Of a stretch of 64,000 nucleotides of DNA, positions 1 through 8,459 are shown in pieces; the stretch's first letter is position 1; each line of letters opens with the position of its first letter. This stretch comes from Methanomassiliicoccales archaeon LGM-RCC1 (GTDB taxonomy: Archaea > Thermoplasmatota > Thermoplasmata > Methanomassiliicoccales > Methanomethylophilaceae): NCBI GenBank assembly GCA_030168575.1, contig CP115555.1, forward strand, positions 372,001 to 436,000. The letters are read 5' to 3'. The notes below the pieces were generated by a model. That model was not told the DNA's origin, searched no databases, and was given only the letters and a program-made list of their open reading frames with translations. A program made the position numbers and the translations under genes.

Positions 1-2
1 TT

Positions 3-506
3 ACTCCCATCGCATTCGCGATCTCCGCCTTCATAGACGGCTTTTGGGAATTCGACTTGAACACGCTCTCCGACCTCGGCATATCGCACTCGGCTCTTGC
101 GGCCAACATATTCAACTACACCTGCATGATCGCAGGTTTGTTTATCGTCATCCATTCGATTGGAAAAATCAAGGCCTATGAAGGGGCTGCATGCGGAGGA
201 GCGGTCGTACTGTTCTTCTGTGGAATTCTGCTCGCAGCTATCGGCTTGTTCACCAAGGACACGGCTTACCACATCCCCATTGCCTGCACATACTTCTTCC
301 TGATCCTCATCACGGTCATCATCAGTGCAATAACTGATTATCGCTCAGGAAAAGTCGTCAGCGCTGCAGCAACCGGAGCTCTCGTGGTCATCGTCTTCGC
401 CTCGATGCCTGGATTCCAGCTCGGCGGAATTGAGGTAATAGCAGTCTTGGCCATGTGCATCTGGATGATCACCCAGAGCCTCTCGCTGGCTTTCAGTAAG
501 GGTTAA
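3..506 (+). CDS. DUF998-like membrane protein, 5' partial
   Basis: The frame is open from the first bases of the window (reading T-P-I-A-F-A-I-S), so the start lies upstream; an internal TTG at 57 is not a convincing start. The product is strongly hydrophobic, with at least four membrane segments in the visible part. The early motif L-N-T-L-S-D-L-G followed by an N-x-F-N stretch is typical of DUF998 integral membrane proteins. Function is unknown for the family. It is followed after 32 bp by another small membrane protein on the same strand, so the two may be co-transcribed. Confidence 0.6.
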   Translation, partial: TPIAFAISAFIDGFWEFDLNTLSDLGISHSALAANIFNYTCMIAGLFIVIHSIGKIKAYEGAACGGAVVLFFCGILLAAIGLFTKDTAYHIPIACTYFFLILITVIISAITDYRSGKVVSAAATGALVVIVFASMPGFQLGGIEVIAVLAMCIWMITQSLSLAFSKG

Positions 507-538
507 AATAGGTAACCCGATAACAGGACGGTAATAAA

Positions 539-907
539 ATGAGCGCAATGCCCAACACAATGAAGATTGGAATGGGAGTAGCATTCGTAGGTGCTATCAT
601 CGCGTTCGCTTCCATGGCATACGCCTGGGACGGAACGGTTGAGTGCACCCCCTTCGTCGGAATCAACATGGTTGTCTCCATGGTGTTCTTCGCCGTTGCA
701 GGATGCTTCTCCTCCTACAGCCCTGTGAAGGGATCCACAGTCGTCGTGCTCTCCGCACTGACAGTGGCCTTCACGGTCATCGCAGCCATCTACGGTGCGA
801 TGATGCCCATCTTGGCTATCATTCTCGTAATTCTCGGAATCCTCTGCGTCGCCATCGGCAGCATGGGATCCACCAAGAGCTACGTGGACACCAACAGGGT
901 CATCTGA
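539..907 (+). CDS. small four-helix membrane protein
   Basis: A 122-residue protein that is almost entirely hydrophobic, with about four predicted membrane helices (near residues 9-29, 43-60, 70-90 and 92-110) and a short polar C-terminus. I do not recognise a family. It follows the DUF998-like gene by 32 bp on the same strand and is closed by a GNRA-loop hairpin with a T-run, so it probably ends a short membrane-protein operon. An integral membrane location is clear; function is unknown. Confidence 0.6.
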   Translation: MSAMPNTMKIGMGVAFVGAIIAFASMAYAWDGTVECTPFVGINMVVSMVFFAVAGCFSSYSPVKGSTVVVLSALTVAFTVIAAIYGAMMPILAIILVILGILCVAIGSMGSTKSYVDTNRVI

Positions 908-916
908 GAAACTTCA

Positions 917-939
917 AAAGGCCCGAAAGGGCCCTTTTT
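917..939 (+). terminator. intrinsic-type terminator hairpin
   Basis: GGCCC-GAAA-GGGCC stem-loop (920-933) followed by TTTTT (935-939), ten bases after the stop codon of the small membrane protein gene. Confidence 0.6.
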
Positions 940-1007
940 CCTACATCTAATTTTGTTAGATTAAGCTCATCAACTTTTTTATTGGTAGAGAATAGTATAC
1001 CGAAAAC

Positions 1008-1664
1008 ATGGATGAGAAGTTTGCGTTCGCCCTCCGCAAGTTGGCTTTGTTGGGAGCACTGGATGATTACATATCCATTTCCTCCAGGGAATTGGGCGAT
1101 TCGCTCGATATGAGTCAGCAATCCGCATCCAAGAGGATCCTCGAACTGATCGATGACGGTTACATCACCAGGGACCTGGGGACCAGAAGACAGCGCATCA
1201 AGATCACTCCCAAAGGTGTCGAGCTCATGAAGAAGGAGTACACCGAATACCGCCGTATCTTCGAGCGCACCGACCACCTCAACATCCATGGGGAGGTCGC
1301 ATCGGGAATGGGCGAGGGCGGCTACTACATCTGTCAGGAAGGCTACCTGAAGCAGTTCAAGGAGAAACTCGGGTTCAGCCCCTTCCAGGGAACCTTCAAC
1401 GTCCGCATCTACCCCGAGGAGATCGGTAAGATCGACATCGTCAGGAACACCGCCGGGATCATGATCGACGGTTTCACCAACGAGGGCAGAAGCTTCGGCA
1501 ACGTGATCGCATACAAGGCATCCATCCACAACATCGAATGCGCCATCATCGTGCCTGAGAGGTCGCATTACGTCGACATCCTGGAGATCATAGCGCCTTG
1601 CAGCGTGAGGAGAACCCTCAGCCTGAGCGACGGCGACAGGATAGACGTGAAAGTAAAACTGTGA
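1008..1664 (+). CDS. rbkR: RbkR: HTH regulator / CTP-dependent riboflavin kinase
   Basis: A 218-residue two-domain protein. Residues 1-85 form a winged helix-turn-helix (MarR-like) domain. Residues 95-218 match the archaeal CTP-dependent riboflavin kinase (DUF120) fold, with a G-E-G-G-Y-Y motif, F-Q-G-T-F-N-V-R and the P-E-R-S-H-Y segment. The kinase makes FMN from riboflavin with CTP as phosphate donor. Fused HTH versions (RbkR) are known in archaea to regulate riboflavin genes as well. A T-rich TATA-like box near 973-985 sits about 25-30 nt before the ATG, so the transcript is probably leaderless. The gene converges on the purine genes downstream. Confidence 0.9.
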   Translation: MDEKFAFALRKLALLGALDDYISISSRELGDSLDMSQQSASKRILELIDDGYITRDLGTRRQRIKITPKGVELMKKEYTEYRRIFERTDHLNIHGEVASGMGEGGYYICQEGYLKQFKEKLGFSPFQGTFNVRIYPEEIGKIDIVRNTAGIMIDGFTNEGRSFGNVIAYKASIHNIECAIIVPERSHYVDILEIIAPCSVRRTLSLSDGDRIDVKVKL

Positions 1665-1686
1665 GACGGGGTCGCCCCCGTCCCGT

Positions 1687-2505
1687 TTAAAGTTTCTCGA
1701 GATACTTCATCACGGACTCGAAGACGCATCTGCCGTCTCCTTCCTCCGTGTCGTATCCCCTTGTCCAGTCAGGGTGAGTGAACCTTGTCATCACACGCTC
1801 CGGATGGGGCATCATTCCCATGACGTTACCGGCAGGGTTGCATATTCCCGCGATGTCCGAGGGGGAACCGTTGGGGTTCCACGGATAATCGGCGTCGGAA
1901 CCGTCGGGACGGACGTACCTGAAGACGATCTGGTCGTTGTCCTCCAGCTTCTGCACGAAATCAGGATCCATGCTCATCAGGTTCCCTTCTCCGTGAGCGG
2001 AGGGGATCATCAGGGTCTTCTTGGCAGGCACCTTGCTTGTGAAGACGCACTTGCCCCTGTTGTCGTTCCTGAGGATCGTGGGACGGCACTCGAACCTTCC
2101 GGAGACGTTGTTGTACAGGGCCGCCTGGGGCTCTGCGGACATGGTCTCCTCGATTGCGGGTAGAAGTCCCATCTCGACGAGGATCTGGAATCCGTTGCAG
2201 ACTCCGAGGACGGGCTTGCCCGACTCCACGAACTTCTTGACGTCGCTGCCGATACCGGCCTTGATCCTGGCTGCGAATATCGCACCTGCACGTACGTAGT
2301 CTCCGGCGGAGAATCCTCCGGGGAATGCGAGTGCGTCGTAGTCCTCCAAACTGCGCCTCATCTCTGCAGGGGCCTGACCGAGCAGCTGCTTCAGATGGAC
2401 CTTCTCCGCCTGGGCTCCGACCATCTTGAAAGCGTTGGCCATCTCATCCTCGCAGTTCGTTCCTTCGATGCGTATGACGCATACCTTGACATCCTCTGCC
2501 TTCAT
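1687..2505 (-). CDS. purQ: FGAM synthase glutaminase subunit PurQ
   Basis: A class I glutamine amidotransferase of 272 residues that supplies ammonia to PurL in the fourth step of purine synthesis (FGAR to FGAM). The nucleophile lies in G-V-C-N-G-F-Q, and the catalytic His-Glu pair in P-H-P-E-R-V-M near the C-terminus. I place the start at the ATG at 2503-2505, which overlaps the purL stop as ATGA and has a GGGAGGTG ribosome-binding site upstream. A start nine codons further upstream would lie inside purL. It is the last gene of the purS-purL-purQ operon. Confidence 0.95.
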   Translation of the reverse strand: MKAEDVKVCVIRIEGTNCEDEMANAFKMVGAQAEKVHLKQLLGQAPAEMRRSLEDYDALAFPGGFSAGDYVRAGAIFAARIKAGIGSDVKKFVESGKPVLGVCNGFQILVEMGLLPAIEETMSAEPQAALYNNVSGRFECRPTILRNDNRGKCVFTSKVPAKKTLMIPSAHGEGNLMSMDPDFVQKLEDNDQIVFRYVRPDGSDADYPWNPNGSPSDIAGICNPAGNVMGMMPHPERVMTRFTHPDWTRGYDTEEGDGRCVFESVMKYLEKL

Positions 2506-4829
2506 TGGGAAGCACCTCCCATGATGTTCCAAATGGGATCGTTCCAGGCCTTCCTCATCTCCTCGACGGTGATGACCGTTCCGTTGTCCTTGATCTTCAA
2601 CTCATCACCCTTGGTGATTCCGATTATCTGGGCATCGTCGCCCATGATCTTGGTGAACTCCGTCGCATCCTTGCCGTCGACCTCGACGATCCAACGGCTG
2701 TTGCTCTCGGAGTAGAGCTTCCTGCTGAGCTCGCCCTCCATGGCTGAAAGGTCGAGTTCCGCTCCGATCTGACCGGAGATGCACATCTCGGCCACGGCCA
2801 CGGCGAGTCCTCCGTCGGAACAGTCGTGGCAGCTGAGGACGAGCCTCTTGTCCATCGCCTTCAGCAGATTGGCCATGTTCCTCTTCAGCGCAGGGATGTC
2901 GACTCCGGGGACCTCTCCCTCCACTCCTCCGAACTTGCGGAAGAGCAGGGATGCCCCCATCTCGTCCTTCGTCTTTCCGACTATGAATATGCAGCTTCCG
3001 GCCCTCTTGAAGTCGGCGGTGACGGCTTTGGTCACGTCGTCGATGATTCCGCATCCCAACAGCATGGGCGTGGGCAGGATGTGCTTTCCTCCAGGAGCCT
3101 CGTTGTAGAGACTGACGTTTCCTGAAGGGATCGGGATGTTGAGCTCCCTGGCGATCTCACCTAATCCCCTGACCGCCTCCCTGAAGACTCCGAGCCTCTC
3201 CGGGATCTCGGGGTTTCCGAAGTTGAGACAGTCCGTGAATGCGTTGGGCATCGCGCCTACGGCGACGATGTTCCTGCACGTCTCATCGATGGCTGCCATT
3301 CCTCCCTTGTAGGGGTCTGCCTCGCAGAACCAAGGGTTGCAGCCGACTGCAGCTGCCAGCCCCCTCTTGCTTCCGGGCACCGGCAGGAGAACGGACGCGT
3401 CTCCGGGACCGGTCTCATTGAGCTTTCCGACCATCGGGTGGATGGCCGTGCTGGCGCGGACCTCGTGGTCATACTGCCTGATGGCCCACTCCTTGGATGC
3501 TACATTGAAATCGGACAACAGTTTGAGGATGACCTCCTTGTCAGAGGGCAGCTTGGGGAACTTCTCGTTCTGCTTGGAGGACACCTTGGGCAGCGTGTAA
3601 GGCCTGTTGTAGACCGGTCCTCCTGTGAGGAACTCCAAGTCCATGTCGAAGATGAGCTCTCCTTCCCAGAACAGGCGGGTGTGCCTAATATCAGTGGTCC
3701 TTGCCACGGGTGTGGCCAGCACATCCCACATATCGAAGATCTCCAGGACCTTCTCCACGTTCTCGGGCTTACAGGTGCACATCATACGCTCCTGCGACTC
3801 CGACACCCATATCTCCCAGGGTGCAAGTCCGGGCTCCTTGATCGGGACCTTCTCCAGGTCCACATCCGCTCCGCATCCGGCTTCCAGCGCCATCTCTCCG
3901 ACGACGCAGCTCAGTCCTCCGCCTCCGAGGTCCTTCATTCCGGTGATGAGATGCTTGGCGTTGACCTCGAAGCATGCGTGCATGACCGGTTCCTTTGTGA
4001 TGGGGTCTCCCAGCTGGACGGCTCCCCTGGAGTCCTCATCCGAGGTGGCTGTAAGGTCCGCGGATGCGAAGTTGACTCCGTGAATTCCGTCACGTCCGGT
4101 GCGTCCTCCGATGAGGATCATTACCTCGCCGGGCCCTCCGGCGAAGTTGTTGGCCAGGTCCTTCCTCTTTACGATTCCGAGGCATGCCACGTTCACGAGG
4201 CAGTTGCCTGTGTACTTCTCATCAAAGAAGAATCCGCCTGTTATCGTAGGGATACCGCAGCGGTTACCGTAGTCCCTGATTCCGGACACGACACCGTTGA
4301 CAAGGTATCTGGGGTGCTTTGTTCCCGGAGGGATCTCCCCGCTGTAGTCTATGGGTCCGAAGCACAGGGGATCCGCCAGACCGATGGGCTGCGCTCCCAT
4401 GCACACGACATCCCTCAGGATTCCTCCGATTCCCGTCGCTGCTCCTCCGTAGGGCTCGACAGCGGAGGGGTGGTTGTGACTCTCTATCCTCAGACAGTAG
4501 CCGTAGTCGTCATCGAAGACCATGACCCCGGCATCTCCCCTGGAGAGGATATCCTCCCTGTCCAGTCCGAATACGAACTCCTTGAGGATGGGTTTGCTGC
4601 TCTTGTAGCAGCAGTGCTCGCTCCATGCCTGTCCGAGGGACTGGAGCTCCACATCTGTGGGATTCCTACCCTCCTTCTTGAAATAATCGCGGACCACCTT
4701 CATCTCGTCCACGGACAATCCCAAGGCCATGTCTGCGGAGACCTGCTTCAGCTGGTCGTCCGTGGCATCTAGGATTGCGACGTCGTAGAGCGGGAAGGGG
4801 ACATCGCGCTTGATCATCAGATCTGCCAT
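2502..4829 (-). CDS. purL: FGAM synthase large subunit PurL
   Basis: A 775-residue 'small' PurL, the ATP-dependent synthetase of the PurSLQ complex. It shows the conserved S-E-H-C-C-Y-K-S segment near residue 70, E-S-H-N-H-P-S followed by G-A-A-T-G-I-G-G, and a second half with D-C-S-D-G-G-L-A-V-A. The length fits the family when PurS and PurQ are separate proteins. The stop overlaps purQ by 4 bp and the start lies 4 bp after purS, so the three genes are translationally coupled. Confidence 0.96.
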   Translation of the reverse strand: MADLMIKRDVPFPLYDVAILDATDDQLKQVSADMALGLSVDEMKVVRDYFKKEGRNPTDVELQSLGQAWSEHCCYKSSKPILKEFVFGLDREDILSRGDAGVMVFDDDYGYCLRIESHNHPSAVEPYGGAATGIGGILRDVVCMGAQPIGLADPLCFGPIDYSGEIPPGTKHPRYLVNGVVSGIRDYGNRCGIPTITGGFFFDEKYTGNCLVNVACLGIVKRKDLANNFAGGPGEVMILIGGRTGRDGIHGVNFASADLTATSDEDSRGAVQLGDPITKEPVMHACFEVNAKHLITGMKDLGGGGLSCVVGEMALEAGCGADVDLEKVPIKEPGLAPWEIWVSESQERMMCTCKPENVEKVLEIFDMWDVLATPVARTTDIRHTRLFWEGELIFDMDLEFLTGGPVYNRPYTLPKVSSKQNEKFPKLPSDKEVILKLLSDFNVASKEWAIRQYDHEVRASTAIHPMVGKLNETGPGDASVLLPVPGSKRGLAAAVGCNPWFCEADPYKGGMAAIDETCRNIVAVGAMPNAFTDCLNFGNPEIPERLGVFREAVRGLGEIARELNIPIPSGNVSLYNEAPGGKHILPTPMLLGCGIIDDVTKAVTADFKRAGSCIFIVGKTKDEMGASLLFRKFGGVEGEVPGVDIPALKRNMANLLKAMDKRLVLSCHDCSDGGLAVAVAEMCISGQIGAELDLSAMEGELSRKLYSESNSRWIVEVDGKDATEFTKIMGDDAQIIGITKGDELKIKDNGTVITVEEMRKAWNDPIWNIMGGASQ

Positions 4830-4833
4830 TGGA

Positions 4834-5073
4834 TCATCTCACTGCGACCTTGTAGTTCTGGATGACAGGGTTCGCCAAGAGCTTCCTGCACATCTCCTCC
4901 CCAGCCTTCTTGGCCTCTTCGGGAGGAAGGTCCACCTCCACCTCGAAGAGCTTGACGAACCTGACCTCGCCGAGCCCCTCGAAACCGAGGGATTCCAATG
5001 TCTTCTTAGTGTTCTTGCCTTCAGGATCGGCAACGCCTTTCTTGAGCTCGATTCTGATCTCTAGTACAGCCAT
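4834..5073 (-). CDS. purS: FGAM synthase subunit PurS
   Basis: A 79-residue PurS, the small bridging subunit that joins PurL and PurQ. The family pattern is clear: a first beta strand (A-V-L-E-I-R-I-E-L), the K-x-G-V-x-D-P-E-G motif, then G-L-x-x-V-R-F-V-K. I chose the ATG at 5073 because family members begin with this strand; the longer reading adds 18 unrelated residues. It is the first gene of the operon and diverges from cdc48. Confidence 0.93.
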   Translation of the reverse strand: MAVLEIRIELKKGVADPEGKNTKKTLESLGFEGLGEVRFVKLFEVEVDLPPEEAKKAGEEMCRKLLANPVIQNYKVAVR

Positions 5074-5145
5074 AAACATCCCTATCGCGTGCGTGGATAA
5101 AAGGGATTGGTGGGTGGCTGTAGCCACATTTATGAGCTAATAAAA

Positions 5146-5162
5146 CATCGGGTTACCCGATG
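5146..5162 (+). promoter_or_regulatory. perfect inverted repeat over the cdc48 start codon
   Basis: CATCGGG-TTA-CCCGATG is a perfect 7-bp inverted repeat whose last three bases are the cdc48 start codon. It lies in the 86-bp divergent purS/cdc48 spacer. It could be an operator or an RNA hairpin hiding the start codon; a ribosome-binding site is not obvious. Confidence 0.45.
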
Positions 5163-7355
5163 GCAGATTCGATTGTTCTCAAGGTGGCGATGCCCGAACG
5201 TCAGACGGAGTCAGGATACGGCCGTGCAAGGATGGATTCAGCATCCCGCCGCAAGCTCGGTCTGGAGCTAGGTGACACCGTTGAGATAATCGGAAAGAGG
5301 TCTGTCGTGGCCAAGGTCTTCCCCTGCGGGATAGATCAGGAAGGCCAGGGCCTGATAGCCATCGACGGACTGGCCAGGACCAACGCCGGGGTGAGCATAG
5401 ACGAGAACGTCACGGTGAAGAAATGCATCCCCGCGGAGGCCGAATCGGTCATGCTGTACCCCAACATCCCCGAAGGGAAGAAGATCCGCTTCGGCAAGGA
5501 CATAGAGGAAATTTTCAAATCTGGTCTGCAGGGCAGACCATTGATGATGGGGACGGACATCATAGTCCCCAACGTGGCGCTGATGGGGAACAGGTCCACA
5601 TTCAATGTCGCATCCACAACCCCCAGAGGTCCGGTTATCGTCACCAAGAAGACGAAGTTCACTGTCAAGGACATGGCCCAGAAGCAGACCGAGAGGACTG
5701 CAAGAGGGAAGGTCACGTACGATGACGTCGGAGGACTGGACGACGAGCTTAAGAGGATCAGGGAGATGGTGGAGCTTCCGTTGAAGCACCCGGAGCTCTT
5801 CGAGAGGCTCGGGATAGGCGCTCCCAAGGGAGTCCTCCTGTACGGTCCCCCGGGGACCGGAAAGACACTCATAGCGGAGGCTGTGGCCAACGAATCCGGG
5901 GCTACCCTGTTCTCGGTCCGCGGACCCGAGATCATCGGACAGTTCTACGGACAGAGCGAGGAAAGGCTGAGGGACATCTTCAAGGAGGCCTCGGACCACA
6001 CCCCCAGCATAATCTTCCTCGATGAGATAGACTCGATAGCCCCCAACAGGGATTCGGTCGCAGGCGAGGTCGAGAGACGCGTCGTAGCACAGCTCCTGAC
6101 CCTGATGGACGGACTCGGTGACAGAGGGAATGTCATAGTCGTTGCAGCCACGAACAGGGAGGATTCGATCGATTCCGCCCTCAGGAGACCAGGAAGGTTC
6201 GACAGGGAGATCGAGATAGGCATACCGGGACGCAAAGCGCGCTGCGACATACTGAATGTCCACCTGAGGGACATGCCGTTGACTGAAGATGTGTCCGTGG
6301 ACGCTCTGGCAGGACTTACGCAGGGATTCGTCGGTGCCGATCTCGCTGCATTGTGCAGAGAGGCCGCGATGAAATGCGTCAGGTCTCACATGAAAGATCT
6401 GGACCTGGACAAGCCCATCCCGATGGACGTCCTCGAGGACATGAAGGTCACGCTGAACGACTTCAAGGATGCACTCACCGAAGTGGAGCCCAGCGGAATG
6501 AGGGAGGTCCTGGTGGAGATCCCCAAGGTAACATGGGAAGACGTGGGCGGACTGGATGATGTCCGCGCCCAGATCGAGGAGGCGTTCATCCCCGAGGAGG
6601 GAAACAAATCCTACGAGAGACTGGGCATAGAGCCTGCCAAGGGAGTCCTGCTGTACGGTCCCCCGGGAACCGGTAAGACTCTGATCGCCAAGGCCATCGC
6701 CAACGAGGCGGGAGCCAATTTCATCACTGTCAACGGACCCGAGGTTGCAAGCAAATGGCTGGGAGAAAGCGAAAGGGCGATCCGCCAGATCTTCAAGAGG
6801 GCCAAACAGATGGCTCCGTGCATCATTTTCTTCGACGAGATAGATTCGATAGCCCCGATACGCGGAGGCGAAGATGGATCCTCGTGGGAGAGGGTCGTAG
6901 CACAGATGCTCACATCAATGGATGGCGTCGAGAGCCTGAACAACGTCATGGTCATGGCCGCCACCAACCGCCCGGACATGATCGATCCCGCACTGCTGAG
7001 GCCTGGAAGATTCGACAAGCTCGTCCTCGTTGGAAAGCCCGATGAGAAAGCACGCTGGCACATCCTCAAGGTCCACACCCGCAAGATGCCTCTGAAGGAT
7101 GTCGATCTAGAATTCGTAGCATCGAAGACCGACGGCTATGTCGGGGCGGATCTCGCAGCGCTCTGCAGGGAAGCGGGATTGGTTGCATATCGCGAGGACC
7201 ATGATTCCGAGTATATCACCATGGACCATTTCATGGCAGCTTTGGAGAAGATTTCACCCTCCGTGGATTCCAATATGTTCGCCAACTACGAGAAGATGGG
7301 CAAGGACATCAAGAAACGCCGTGCATCTTGGGATAACATACCGTTCTACGGCTGA
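5160..7355 (+). CDS. cdc48: Cdc48/VAT (p97) AAA+ ATPase
   Basis: A 731-residue archaeal Cdc48/VAT unfoldase that feeds substrates to the proteasome. The N-terminal double-psi barrel and second N subdomain (about 1-180) are followed by D1 (Walker A G-P-P-G-T-G-K-T near 229, Walker B I-I-F-L-D-E-I-D) and D2 (same Walker A near 499, I-I-F-F-D-E-I-D). Both domains keep the N-R-P/E-D sensor and arginine-finger regions. The last three residues, F-Y-G, fit the HbYX rule for docking to the 20S proteasome. It stands alone on the plus strand. The ATG overlaps a 17-bp palindrome. Confidence 0.96.
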   Translation: MADSIVLKVAMPERQTESGYGRARMDSASRRKLGLELGDTVEIIGKRSVVAKVFPCGIDQEGQGLIAIDGLARTNAGVSIDENVTVKKCIPAEAESVMLYPNIPEGKKIRFGKDIEEIFKSGLQGRPLMMGTDIIVPNVALMGNRSTFNVASTTPRGPVIVTKKTKFTVKDMAQKQTERTARGKVTYDDVGGLDDELKRIREMVELPLKHPELFERLGIGAPKGVLLYGPPGTGKTLIAEAVANESGATLFSVRGPEIIGQFYGQSEERLRDIFKEASDHTPSIIFLDEIDSIAPNRDSVAGEVERRVVAQLLTLMDGLGDRGNVIVVAATNREDSIDSALRRPGRFDREIEIGIPGRKARCDILNVHLRDMPLTEDVSVDALAGLTQGFVGADLAALCREAAMKCVRSHMKDLDLDKPIPMDVLEDMKVTLNDFKDALTEVEPSGMREVLVEIPKVTWEDVGGLDDVRAQIEEAFIPEEGNKSYERLGIEPAKGVLLYGPPGTGKTLIAKAIANEAGANFITVNGPEVASKWLGESERAIRQIFKRAKQMAPCIIFFDEIDSIAPIRGGEDGSSWERVVAQMLTSMDGVESLNNVMVMAATNRPDMIDPALLRPGRFDKLVLVGKPDEKARWHILKVHTRKMPLKDVDLEFVASKTDGYVGADLAALCREAGLVAYREDHDSEYITMDHFMAALEKISPSVDSNMFANYEKMGKDIKKRRASWDNIPFYG

Positions 7356-7422
7356 TATTGAAAGTTAGTCAGCATGACTTCTACATACTGTCTTTATAAT
7401 CTGAACATGACACAAGGCATGC

Positions 7423-8443
7423 ATGTATCAAGAAAATGATAATGCGAAACCATCTCTCACAAGAAGAAACATCCTTGACTCTAACTTCAAGCAGCTGATG
7501 CACAACACCGATGTGCTCTCAAAACTGGTAGGGGATTGGGTTACAGAACTGAAAGACAAGGATCCCGAGTATATTCGCAAATGTCTCTCTCCAGCTAGCG
7601 ATAACATTCCCGGAAGGAATGCTGAACTGATTAACTCTAGAGGGCGCAAGAGCGAATTGGACTCACTGTTCGATATCACGCTACCCGATAACGAGAAGGT
7701 CAAACTCATATTGAACGTTGAAGGACAGGCCGATCCGAATCCAGGGTACAGTCTGGTCGACATGGCCCTATTCTACGCGTCATCCATCATTGCCGATCAG
7801 AGGGGGAAGGACTTCTCAGGGGACCATTATGAGGATCTGAAAAAAAGTGTATTCTGTATGGTGCGTACTTCAGCCTAGGGACAAGGACCGCAATTCAATC
7901 ATCAGATACAGAGTTCAGGGATCAATGGAATGGTCTTCAGATGAACGCACCGACATCCCAATCAGCGATCGCCTGGAAATTCTGGTTGTAAATATCGGAT
8001 GGGCGGATTCCAAGGCACCGAACGCCATGATGGGGATCATGAACACCATGTTTTCCAGCGAATTGTCTGAGAACGAGCGTAATGACGCGCTGTCGATCAA
8101 TTATAATATCCAAATCAATAATATTTTATCCAGGAATCTGGAGGCGATACGCATGACACTTACCCTGGATGAGGAATTGGAGAACTATCGCAATCGCGAA
8201 GCTTACAACAGAGCAATGGAGAAGGCTATCCCTGTTGCTGAGAAAATTGCAATGGAGAAGGCTATGGAGAAAGCTATGGAAGAAGCTTCAGAAACTATTA
8301 TAGAAGAAATCTCCAAAGTGACCTTGAATGTAATGGATTCTTTAGACATCACGATCGATGAGGCTCTTGGTATAATGGATTTAGAAGAACCGATGAGATC
8401 AAAAGTTTATGAAAAGGTGAATGAAAAAAACTCTGAGAGATGA
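7423..8443 (+). pseudogene. Rpn-family nuclease/transposase-like gene, frameshifted
   Basis: Two overlapping frames (7423-7878 and from 7847 to 8443) together encode one Rpn-family (PD-(D/E)XK, 'recombination-promoting nuclease/transposase') protein. The first part has the N-F-K-Q-L start and the D-I-x-L...L-I-L-N-V-E-G-Q core with the catalytic E-x-Q. The second part has V-Y-S-V-W-C, the long middle domain and a C-terminal coiled tail with M-E-K-A repeats. The frames meet at a run of seven A (7840-7846); six A would restore Y-E-D-L-K-K-V-Y-S-V-W. This is a one-base insertion: a pseudogene, a programmed shift or a sequencing error. Confidence 0.7.
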
Positions 8444-8459
8444 ACTCACAGCAAAATCA

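Noticed and set aside
3438-4772. 444-codon frame antisense to purL
   Set aside because: Mirror of a strongly conserved gene; composition explained by purL codon usage.
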